Shown: piece by piece, positions 1-7,642 of the stretch
How the letters are laid out: every line of letters starts with the position of its first letter
Position numbering within the stretch: position 1 is the stretch's first letter
From: RGIG7300 sp045649645
Lineage (GTDB): Bacteria > Bacillota > Clostridia > Oscillospirales > CAG-272
Length of the DNA: 64,000 nt
NCBI GenBank assembly: GCA_045649645.1
Contig: JAZRQH010000172.1
Coordinates: 1-64,000, forward strand
Direction of reading: 5' to 3'
Notes under the pieces: model-generated
What the model saw: only the letters and a program-made list of their open reading frames with translations
What the model was told of the DNA's origin: nothing
Database searches by the model: none
Translations under genes and position numbers: made by a program

Positions 1-549
1 CATATCTATAACGTTGATCAGTTCCTTGATAACGCAAGCGTTAAGGGTAACTATGAGATCCACGCAGATCTTGATTTCACAGATAAAAACTGGCCGACAT
101 CCTTTATGTACGGCAAATTCAGCGGTGTTATTAACGGTAACGGTTACACCCTGAAGAATATTGATCTTGAACAGACAAATAACTCTAAAGAGAATGCAGG
201 TCTGTTCGGTTGTCTTACCGAGACAGCACAGATCAACGATGTTAAATTTGAAAACGTTACATTTACCATGAAAGCGGGCACCCGTAAGGTTGGCTCCTGC
301 TTCGGTCTCTTTGCAGGACGCATCTTAGCGGATGCAAAGATAAACAATGTAAGCATTGCCGCAAGTAAGCTTCAGATAGATTCAGCATGTTATTTTGGTG
401 TTGAAGATTATTCTGTAGGTCTTATATGCGGTATGGGCGACACAAACGGAATTACCGCCGCTGAGATTGAATACAAGGCGGTAGGTGATGCCCCCGAAAC
501 AGTCGATGTAGTCGTAAACGGCTACACTGCTGTTTTGGAAAATGAGTAA
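1..549 (+). CDS. C-terminal part of a beta-helix / GLUG-like exported protein (partial)
   Basis: The reading frame is open from base 1 and ends at TAA 547-549, so the gene starts upstream of the window and only about 182 C-terminal residues are visible. They contain the phrase FSGVINGNGYTLKNI followed by NAGLFG and GLFAG, with regularly spaced short hydrophobic strands (INDVKFENVTF, INNVSIAAS). This pattern is typical of right-handed beta-helix repeats and GLUG-motif surface proteins of gut Firmicutes and Bacteroidetes. No enzyme motif is visible. The binding-protein gene starts 38 bp downstream with no terminator between, so this gene may lead the same operon. The function is unknown; adhesion or ligand binding at the cell surface is only a guess. 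The N-terminal sorting signal lies outside the window. Confidence 0.6.
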   Translation, partial: HIYNVDQFLDNASVKGNYEIHADLDFTDKNWPTSFMYGKFSGVINGNGYTLKNIDLEQTNNSKENAGLFGCLTETAQINDVKFENVTFTMKAGTRKVGSCFGLFAGRILADAKINNVSIAASKLQIDSACYFGVEDYSVGLICGMGDTNGITAAEIEYKAVGDAPETVDVVVNGYTAVLENE

Positions 550-587
550 TTTGTTAAAAAATAAATGTATATAAAGGAGCAAACAAA

Positions 588-3152
588 ATGTCAAAGAAAA
601 TTCTTTCACTGATCCTTTGCGTTGTTATGTGCCTCGGCTCAGTAACAATGCTTGCCGGATGCTCCGGCAGCAACGCAGATGCTTTTGTTATTATGACAGA
701 GCAGCTCGACGGATTGTTTAACCCCTTCTTCTACACATCTGCTCCCGACGGAACCATCGTGTCCATGACACAGATCGGTATGCTGGGCGCTAAGTATGAA
801 GACGGCGAGATCAAGGTAGCATACGGCGAAAACGAAGCTGTTGTTACCAAGGATTATGAGATCGTAGAGAACGATGACGACACTGTTACATATAACTTCG
901 TTCTTAAGAACGGTATCAAGTTCTCTGACGGACATCCCCTCACTATGGAGGACGTTCTCTTCAATTACTACGTATATCTCGACCCTGTTTACACAGGCTC
1001 TAACACACTTTATTCCACCGATATTCTCGGTCTTTCCGAGTACAGAACACAGACTATAGGTTCTGCTTCTGACGATAGCGATGATCTTATCTCTTCTCAG
1101 GCATCCTCCAGAGCTTCCGCTCGTATCAACGAGCTTGTAAACCTCTTTAACTCTGAGGTTAAGTCTTCCTCTACCAAGGAAGTACCTTACGATGCAATGG
1201 TTTCCGCTATCAACAGCTACTCTGTAAGCAGTGGTTTCCAGACAGCTATTTCTAACGATCCTGATTCTATCGGCTCTAAGGAGCTTCTTGCTGACTATGA
1301 GTACGCACTTAAGCTTTTCAAGGAAGAGCTTGAAGCAGACTACCTCGCAGCACAGGAGTCCTACGTAGACGAACCCTACAAGAGCTACGAAGAGTTCAAG
1401 GATGAAGTTTTCTGCTTCATGTACACTGAGGGTTACGTTGAGGTAGAGTACGAGGAAGGCGAGGACGGTAAGATCGACCGTACCAAGATCAAAACTCTTA
1501 CACCTGCTTATCCCTCTTCTATCGATTCCAAGGAAGCGGCTATCGATTATATCTTCAACGACAAGATCGCTCGCGAGCTTAACATCATTCTTATGTACTG
1601 GGGTACCGCTAACACACTTGCAACCGAGTACACTGCTAAGGCGAAGGAAGTAATCCTTCACGAAAACGTTTCCGAGGAAGGCACACTTGCTGTTCCCAAC
1701 ATCTCCGGTATCGTTTCTCTCGGTCATACCGATGCTGCAGGCACCACCATCAGCGTAAACGGTACAGATTATAAGATCGCTTCCGCTCATAACGATGACG
1801 GTACCGTTAAGAACGCGGATGAGTACGACGTACTTTCCATCACTATTGACGGTGTTGACCCCAAGGCAATCTGGAACTTTTCCATCACTATCGCTCCTCA
1901 GCACTACTATGGCGAGGGAAGCGAGGTTGGCGTTGATATCGCTAACAACAAGTTCGGTGTTGAGTTCGCAAGCTTTGACTTCATGACCGATACCGTTCAG
2001 TCTACCAGAAACATCAAGATCCCTATGGGCGCAGGTTCGTATAAGGCAACCAACAGCAAGAACGAAGAGCCCTCCGAGAGCGACTTCTATACAAACAACG
2101 TTGTATACTTCAAGGCTAACGAGAACTTCAATACAGTTGGTGCAGATATCGAAAACGCTAAGATTGAAAAGATCAGATACCAGGTAGTAAGCTCTGCGAA
2201 CGCAATTGCAGCTCTCGAGGAAGGTAACGTTCATTACATTTCTCCCTCTCTTACCACCGATAACTACGAGAAGCTTGAAAAGCTCTCCTCCAAGGGTATG
2301 GTAACCCTTTCCACAGATCAGCTCGGCTACGGTTACATCGGTATCAACTCCGCAAAGGTAACCGATATCAATCTCCGTAAGGCTATCATGTGTGCAATGA
2401 ACACATCTCTCGCTCTCGACTACTACCGTGCAGGTACAGCAGAGCAGATCTTCTGGCCTATGTCCAAGGTAAGCTGGGCTTATCCTAAGGGTGCAGATGC
2501 AACCGACAACGGCTTTGATTATCCTCCGCTTGGCTCTTGGAGCGAAGAGGTTGCTATAAGCAACATTGAAAAGTACATGGAGGAAGCAGGCGTTAGCGCA
2601 GGCGACTCCGATCTTAAGGTTAAGTTCACTATCGCAGGCTCCAGCCTTCAGGATCATCCTACCTATAAGGTATTCAGAGATGCTGCATCTCTTCTTAACA
2701 GCCTCGGATGGAACGTAGAGGTAGTATGTGATACACAGGCTCTTACCAAGATCAACACAGGTGCTCTCGAAGTATGGGCAGCCGCTTGGTCCTCTGCACT
2801 TGACCCTGACCTTTATCAGGTATACCACAAGGATTCTACCGCAACAAGCACACTTGCTTGGGGTTATAACTATCTTAAGACCAGCGGTACCTCCGAGGAA
2901 CTTGACATCCTCGACGAGCTCAGCGAGCTTATCGACGAAGCACGTGAGACCAACGACCAGGAAGAGCGCTCCGAGCTCTACAAGGAAGCTATGGAGCAGA
3001 TCCTTGACCTTGCTATAGAGCTTCCTGTATACCAGAGAAGCGTTCTTTACTCCTACAACTCTAAGGTAATCGATTCCGACAGTATTCCTACAGAGATCAA
3101 CCCCTATTCTTCACCCCTTGACCGTATCTGGGAGATCGAATTTGCCGGCTAA
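588..3152 (+). CDS. ABC transporter substrate-binding lipoprotein, peptide/nickel (family 5) type, with large insertion
   Basis: This is the extracellular peptide-binding component of the importer encoded by the next four genes. The N-terminus is a lipoprotein signal with lipobox LAGC and Cys25 as the lipidated residue. The family-5 solute-binding (DppA/OppA) fold is indicated by the conserved FVLKNGIKFSDGHPLTMEDVLF segment near residues 104-125, the middle region around residues 470-620, and the C-terminal WAAAWSSALDPD and ETNDQEERSELYKEAM segments. At 854 aa it is far longer than the usual 500-600. An acidic, Ser/Glu-rich, partly helical insertion occupies roughly residues 150-415, between the first lobe and the APQHYYG segment. 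The SD AAGGAG lies just before ATG 588. The substrate is inferred to be peptides from the gene neighbourhood. Confidence 0.9.
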   Translation: MSKKILSLILCVVMCLGSVTMLAGCSGSNADAFVIMTEQLDGLFNPFFYTSAPDGTIVSMTQIGMLGAKYEDGEIKVAYGENEAVVTKDYEIVENDDDTVTYNFVLKNGIKFSDGHPLTMEDVLFNYYVYLDPVYTGSNTLYSTDILGLSEYRTQTIGSASDDSDDLISSQASSRASARINELVNLFNSEVKSSSTKEVPYDAMVSAINSYSVSSGFQTAISNDPDSIGSKELLADYEYALKLFKEELEADYLAAQESYVDEPYKSYEEFKDEVFCFMYTEGYVEVEYEEGEDGKIDRTKIKTLTPAYPSSIDSKEAAIDYIFNDKIARELNIILMYWGTANTLATEYTAKAKEVILHENVSEEGTLAVPNISGIVSLGHTDAAGTTISVNGTDYKIASAHNDDGTVKNADEYDVLSITIDGVDPKAIWNFSITIAPQHYYGEGSEVGVDIANNKFGVEFASFDFMTDTVQSTRNIKIPMGAGSYKATNSKNEEPSESDFYTNNVVYFKANENFNTVGADIENAKIEKIRYQVVSSANAIAALEEGNVHYISPSLTTDNYEKLEKLSSKGMVTLSTDQLGYGYIGINSAKVTDINLRKAIMCAMNTSLALDYYRAGTAEQIFWPMSKVSWAYPKGADATDNGFDYPPLGSWSEEVAISNIEKYMEEAGVSAGDSDLKVKFTIAGSSLQDHPTYKVFRDAASLLNSLGWNVEVVCDTQALTKINTGALEVWAAAWSSALDPDLYQVYHKDSTATSTLAWGYNYLKTSGTSEELDILDELSELIDEARETNDQEERSELYKEAMEQILDLAIELPVYQRSVLYSYNSKVIDSDSIPTEINPYSSPLDRIWEIEFAG

Positions 3153-3166
3153 TAACGGAGAACACA

Positions 3167-4159
3167 ATGTTTAAGTATATAATTAAAAGACTTATAATGT
3201 CCGTATTTATATTACTTGGCGTTTCAATGATCATATACTTCCTTATCAGATTGATGCCCGTTGATTTTATCCAGGATAAGATCAACGCCATCAATCAGGG
3301 CGGTGCCACAGTAAGTGAAGAAACGGTCAACGCCATGTATGAGATGTACGGACTGGGTGATAATAGCTTCTTAGGTATTCTTAAGGGATATTTCAGCTGG
3401 CTCGGCGCCCTTGCAACACTGGATCTCGGTACAAGCTTTGTATACGGAATCCCCGTTGCACAGGTTATATTCGAGCATATGGGTATATCCTTCGCAATAG
3501 CTCTTATTGCGACAATATTTGAGTTTATGATCGCTATACCTCTTGGTATTACAGCTGCAACTCACCAGTACAGCTTCCGCGATTATATCGTAACCATTCT
3601 TGTAATGATAGGTATATCCTTACCTTCATTCTTCTTTGGTCAGATGCTCAAGGACGTACTGGCACTTAAGTTAGGCTGGTTCCCGGCATCCGGACTTGTA
3701 AATGCAACCGCCTCCTTCTCGGGAGTAGAGCTGCTTTTAGACTACTTTAAGCATATGTTCATTCCTATACTCACTATCGTAATACTTAGTATCGGTGCAC
3801 GTATGAGAATGACCAGAACAAATATGCTTGAGGTTATGAACTCCGACTATATCCGTACAGCACGTGCTAAGGGTCTTCGCGAATCTGTTGTTATTAACAA
3901 GCACGCTTTCCGTAACACACTTATTCCGCTTGTAACATCCCTTGCAGGCTTACTTCCCTCATTGTTTTCGGGCGCTATCATCACCGAGCAGGTATTTGAC
4001 CTTCCCGGTATCGGAAACATAGCTCTTGATGCGATGGACCGCGGCGACATTCCGTTTATCATGGGTTACAATATGTTCTTGGCACTCCTCAGTGTTGTAG
4101 GTGTACTTCTTGCTGACCTTATGTACGGACTTGTTGACCCCAGAGTAAAATTAGAGTAA
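3167..4159 (+). CDS. Peptide ABC transporter permease, DppB/OppB type
   Basis: This is the first of two membrane subunits that form the translocation pore. At 330 aa it has the normal family length. It begins with a membrane segment (residues about 9-30, with the family-typical IIKRLIMSVFILLGVSMIIYF start). Several more membrane segments follow, and the cytoplasmic ATPase-contact loop near residues 225-245 contains YIRTARAKGL followed by HAFRNTLIPL. The conserved C-terminal GAIITEQVFDLPGIG segment is present. It starts 14 bp after the binding-protein stop and lies 11 bp before the second permease, so the genes are translated as one operon. It is inferred to pair with the permease at 4171-5214. 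Confidence 0.93.
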   Translation: MFKYIIKRLIMSVFILLGVSMIIYFLIRLMPVDFIQDKINAINQGGATVSEETVNAMYEMYGLGDNSFLGILKGYFSWLGALATLDLGTSFVYGIPVAQVIFEHMGISFAIALIATIFEFMIAIPLGITAATHQYSFRDYIVTILVMIGISLPSFFFGQMLKDVLALKLGWFPASGLVNATASFSGVELLLDYFKHMFIPILTIVILSIGARMRMTRTNMLEVMNSDYIRTARAKGLRESVVINKHAFRNTLIPLVTSLAGLLPSLFSGAIITEQVFDLPGIGNIALDAMDRGDIPFIMGYNMFLALLSVVGVLLADLMYGLVDPRVKLE

Positions 4160-4170
4160 GGAGGCAGACT

Positions 4171-5214
4171 ATGTCAGAAAATAACAAAAACGACATCAAG
4201 GAAGAAGTAGTAGACACCGAGCTGCCTCTTGATAAAAACGTTAGACTTATGTCTCCCGCACGTATGGTTATACGTAGATTTTTCCGTTCAAAGCTCAGTA
4301 TAGTAGGTCTTATTATGGTAGTAGGACTTTTCATATTCAGCTTTGCGGGACCTCTCGTATATACCCAGTGGGGCGAGATCGAGCTTGATGAAAGCGGTAA
4401 GACAGAGTACTCTGTAACAGAAACAACCTATACAGTTGACGGGGAAGAGTACACCGTCCGCCAGACAACGGAAAAGTCCCTTAAGGATAACTTCCTTGCA
4501 CCTCCCTCATCTGAGCACATACTCGGCACAGATAACGAGGGCTACGATATCTTTGTCAGACTTATGTACGGCGGCAGAATATCACTTATTGTAAGCTTCA
4601 TTGCGGTATTCCTTATTACAATATTGGGTGTAATTATGGGTGGTATCGCAGGCTTCTTCGGTGGTGTTATCGACAACATCATAATGAGAGCCTGTGACAT
4701 ACTTATCTGTCTTCCCGGTATTCCGATCCTGCTCATTATAAGTACGATCCTTGACGCATCCGAGATCGATGCTAAGTACCGTATATATCTTCTTATGATC
4801 TATCTTACCTTCATTTCATGGCCTGGAACAGCCAGACTGGTAAGAGGACAGATTCTCTCTCTGCGTGAGCAGGAATACATGGTTGCAGCAGAAGCAATGG
4901 GTTATTCCACAGGCAGAAAGATCTTTAAGCACCTTGTTCCCAACGTTATGCCTCAGCTTATCGTTTCAATGAGCTTGAGCCTTGGTAGTATGATCTTGTA
5001 CGAAGCTACACTTTCATACCTCAACCTTGGTGTTAAGGCTCCCTATGCGGCGTGGGGTACAATGATAAATATTATTTCAACAAATCAGGATATTCTCCAG
5101 AATCACCTTAATGTATGGGTTCCTGCCGGTGTTTGCATTGTCATCGCCGTGCTTGGATTTAACTTTATCGGTGACGGTCTGAGAGATGCTCTTGACCCGA
5201 AAGCGAGGCGATAA
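4171..5214 (+). CDS. Peptide ABC transporter permease, DppC/OppC type
   Basis: This is the second pore subunit of the peptide importer. The N-terminal cytoplasmic segment is followed by a membrane helix (about residues 45-65), then an external region with a short charged, Thr/Glu-rich insertion (about residues 70-110). The family hallmark HILGTDNEGYD appears next. The ATPase-contact loop LVRGQILSLREQEYMVAAEAMG and the C-terminal ATLSYLNLGVKAPYAAWG and DGLRDALDP segments are all typical of DppC/OppC. The SD AAGGAGG precedes ATG 4171. The ATPase gene begins 3 bp after its stop, which suggests tight translational coupling. Confidence 0.93.
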   Translation: MSENNKNDIKEEVVDTELPLDKNVRLMSPARMVIRRFFRSKLSIVGLIMVVGLFIFSFAGPLVYTQWGEIELDESGKTEYSVTETTYTVDGEEYTVRQTTEKSLKDNFLAPPSSEHILGTDNEGYDIFVRLMYGGRISLIVSFIAVFLITILGVIMGGIAGFFGGVIDNIIMRACDILICLPGIPILLIISTILDASEIDAKYRIYLLMIYLTFISWPGTARLVRGQILSLREQEYMVAAEAMGYSTGRKIFKHLVPNVMPQLIVSMSLSLGSMILYEATLSYLNLGVKAPYAAWGTMINIISTNQDILQNHLNVWVPAGVCIVIAVLGFNFIGDGLRDALDPKARR

Positions 5215-5217
5215 GTA

Positions 5218-6363
5218 ATGGCAGCAAATTATCTTTCGGGTAAGGAAATACGCGCAATCGCCAAGGAAAACAAAAAGGTGATGAAGCGCCTCGAGGCCTA
5301 CAAATACCGTAAATGCGACGAATCCGAATATCTCACAGAGATGAAGGATAACTCAAACATTCTTGAGATCGACGATCTCCATACCTACTTTTTCACCGAT
5401 CAGGGTGTTGTAAAGGCTGTTAACGGTGTTTCCTTTAACATCCCCAAGAACGCAACAGTTGGTGTTGTAGGTGAATCCGGCTGCGGTAAGTCTGTAACCA
5501 GTATGTCTGTTATGAGACTTCTTCAGGCACCTACAGGCCAGATCTATTCAGGCGAGATCCGCTTCAAGGCAAAGGATAAGGATGGAAGCGAGAAGACATA
5601 CGATATAGCAAAGATGCCTATGCGTGACATCTTTAAGATCAGAGGCAACGAGATTGCTATGATCTTCCAGGAACCTATGACTTCTCTTAATCCCGTATTT
5701 ACTATCGGCCAGCAGCTTGACGAGGTAACCTTTATACATAATCCCGAGGCAACAAAGGAAGACGCAAAGGCAAGATCTATAGAGATGCTCAATCTCGTAG
5801 GTATCGCAATGCCAGAGCGTGTGTATAACGCATTCCCCCACGAGCTCTCAGGTGGTATGCGTCAGCGAGTCATGATCTCCATGGCGCTGGCAAGTAACCC
5901 CAGACTTATTATTGCAGACGAGCCTACAACCGCGCTTGACGTAACTATTCAGGCTCAGATTCTTGATCTGCTCCGCGATCTTAAGACCAAAATCGACGGT
6001 TCGATAATGCTTATCACCCACGACCTTGGTATTATCGCAGAAATGGCAGATTACGTTGTAGTAATGTATGCAGGTAAGGTTATAGAGAAGGGAACAGTAC
6101 AGGAGATTTTCCATAATCCTATGCATCCCTATACTATTGGCCTTCAGAAATCAAAGCCTACTTTGCAGTCTGACAGCGATACTCTGTTCAATATTCCGGG
6201 TAATGTTCCTAATCCTATCAACATGCCCGACCACTGTTATTTCAAGGAAAGATGTACAAAATGCATTGGCAAATGTTCCGGCGAGTATCCCGGTATGATC
6301 CAGGTAAGCCCCACTCATTTTGTTGCATGCCACCTGTACGAGGAGGATCAGAAAAATGGCTGA
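5218..6363 (+). CDS. Peptide ABC transporter ATP-binding protein, DppD/OppD type
   Basis: This is a cytoplasmic ATPase that energises peptide import. Walker A GESGCGKS lies at residues 85-92, the signature LSGGMRQR at 209-216 and Walker B LIIADE at 229-234, followed by the H-loop histidine in ITHDLG. The C-terminal oligopeptide-transporter extension is present and contains clustered cysteines (CYFKERCTKCIGKC and a later AC). In this family that cysteine cluster is known to be able to hold an iron-sulfur cluster. A slightly unusual charged N-terminal extension of about 45 residues precedes the ABC domain. Its end overlaps the start of the partner ATPase gene by 8 bp. Confidence 0.93.
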   Translation: MAANYLSGKEIRAIAKENKKVMKRLEAYKYRKCDESEYLTEMKDNSNILEIDDLHTYFFTDQGVVKAVNGVSFNIPKNATVGVVGESGCGKSVTSMSVMRLLQAPTGQIYSGEIRFKAKDKDGSEKTYDIAKMPMRDIFKIRGNEIAMIFQEPMTSLNPVFTIGQQLDEVTFIHNPEATKEDAKARSIEMLNLVGIAMPERVYNAFPHELSGGMRQRVMISMALASNPRLIIADEPTTALDVTIQAQILDLLRDLKTKIDGSIMLITHDLGIIAEMADYVVVMYAGKVIEKGTVQEIFHNPMHPYTIGLQKSKPTLQSDSDTLFNIPGNVPNPINMPDHCYFKERCTKCIGKCSGEYPGMIQVSPTHFVACHLYEEDQKNG

Positions 6364-7357
6364 CAAGAAAATAATTGAAGCATATGATCCCGAAGCTATC
6401 CTTGAGGTACACAATCTTCGTAAATGCTTTCCTTTAAAGAAAACTCTTACCGGCAAGGTCACTCAGGAGCTTATAGCTGTTGATAACGTGTCCTTTAAGC
6501 TTAAGCCCGGCGAAACTCTGGGTATCGTTGGTGAGTCAGGTTGCGGTAAAACTACCCTTGGACGTGCGATACTCAAGCTCCACCAGCCTACAAGCGGTAA
6601 GATAATATTCGAAGGACAGGATATTACCGATTTCAAATCATCTCAGATGCGTGAGATCAGAAAGAAGATGCAGATCATCTTCCAGGACCCCTATTCCTCG
6701 CTTCCTCCCAGAAGCACAGTAGGCGGTATCCTCTCTGAGCCTGTTATGGTACACAACATCGTACCCAAGGCAGAGATCAAGGATTACGTTCTCGACCTTA
6801 TGGACAAGTGCGGTCTTCGTGATTATTATTACGAAAGATATCCTCATGAGTTCTCCGGCGGTCAGAGACAGCGTATCTGTATTGCAAGAGCTCTCTCGGT
6901 TAACCCCAAGCTGGTTATCTGCGATGAGCCCGTATCCGCGCTTGACGTTTCCATTCAGGCACAGATTATTAATCTGCTTAAGAAGCTTCAGCAGGATATG
7001 AATCTCACGTATATGTTCATTTCACACGACCTGTCGGTTGTTAAGTTTATCTCCGACAAGATCGGTGTTATGTACCTCGGTTCAATGGTTGAATACGGAA
7101 CAAAGGAGGAGATCTTCTCCAATCCTCTGCATCCCTATACACAGGCGCTGTTCTCGGCGATCCCTCATCCCGATCCCAACTTCAAGATGAACCGTATTAT
7201 CCTCAAGGGCGATATTCCTTCGCCTGCCAATCCTCCCAAGGGATGCCGTTTCCATACACGTTGTCCTTATGCTAAGGATATCTGTAAGGAAGTTACACCC
7301 GAGTACAAGGACCACGGCAACGGCCACTGTGCTGCATGCCACCTTCTGGACGAATAA
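6356..7357 (+). CDS. Peptide ABC transporter ATP-binding protein, DppF/OppF type
   Basis: This is the second ATPase of the importer, expected to form a heterodimer with the product of 5218-6363. ATG 6356 is chosen because AGGAGG (6341-6346) lies 9 nt upstream; the frame is open further upstream but has no ribosome binding site there. Walker A GESGCGKT is at residues 59-66, the signature FSGGQRQR at 166-173 and Walker B LVICDE at 186-191, and the C-terminal oligopeptide extension contains cysteines (RCPYAKDIC, CAAC). In the Q-loop region PYSSLPPR replaces the more common SLNPR/SLDPR. The stop TAA shares its last A with the ATG of the next gene. Confidence 0.93.
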   Translation: MADKKIIEAYDPEAILEVHNLRKCFPLKKTLTGKVTQELIAVDNVSFKLKPGETLGIVGESGCGKTTLGRAILKLHQPTSGKIIFEGQDITDFKSSQMREIRKKMQIIFQDPYSSLPPRSTVGGILSEPVMVHNIVPKAEIKDYVLDLMDKCGLRDYYYERYPHEFSGGQRQRICIARALSVNPKLVICDEPVSALDVSIQAQIINLLKKLQQDMNLTYMFISHDLSVVKFISDKIGVMYLGSMVEYGTKEEIFSNPLHPYTQALFSAIPHPDPNFKMNRIILKGDIPSPANPPKGCRFHTRCPYAKDICKEVTPEYKDHGNGHCAACHLLDE

Positions 7358-7599
7358 TGAGAGATAAGAAGAAAAAGAAAGAAAAGATAATCTATATCGA
7401 CGACGGAAGAACTATATCCGATATGTCGGGTGTCAAAAGCAATCTTGATTGGACCCGAAAGGGAACTAAGTCAAGCTTTGGTGACATCTGGAGAACCTAT
7501 TGGAGCGCAGTCGGAATGATGATCAAGCCTATGCTTGTTACCATTGCATTCCTCATTGCTGCATTCTTTATCGTTGCTCTGATATTCTGGTTGATATAG
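7357..7599 (+). CDS. Small basic one-TM membrane protein in peptide-transporter operon
   Basis: This encodes an 80-aa protein I do not recognise. The ATG overlaps the preceding ATPase stop (TAATG), indicating translational coupling. The frame is also open a little upstream, but the junction and the lysine-rich start MRDKKKKKEKI make ATG 7357 the sensible choice. The N-terminal half is hydrophilic and basic, and the C-terminal 25 residues form one hydrophobic helix ending in FWLI. It is therefore predicted to be a C-tail-anchored membrane protein with its basic domain in the cytoplasm. The coupling to the ATPase suggests an accessory or regulatory role for the transporter, but this is inference. 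The gene is followed by 43 bp without a terminator before the exported-protein genes. Confidence 0.6.
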   Translation: MRDKKKKKEKIIYIDDGRTISDMSGVKSNLDWTRKGTKSSFGDIWRTYWSAVGMMIKPMLVTIAFLIAAFFIVALIFWLI

Positions 7600-7642
7600 A
7601 TAAATAAACCTATAATACTTAATTAAGTAATCAGGAGAAAAC

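Noticed and set aside
639..2828. A 729-codon open frame antisense to the peptide-binding protein gene
   Set aside because: It has no ribosome binding site or recognisable domain and mirrors the codon pattern of the real gene on the plus strand, whose lipobox, SD and family motifs are clear.
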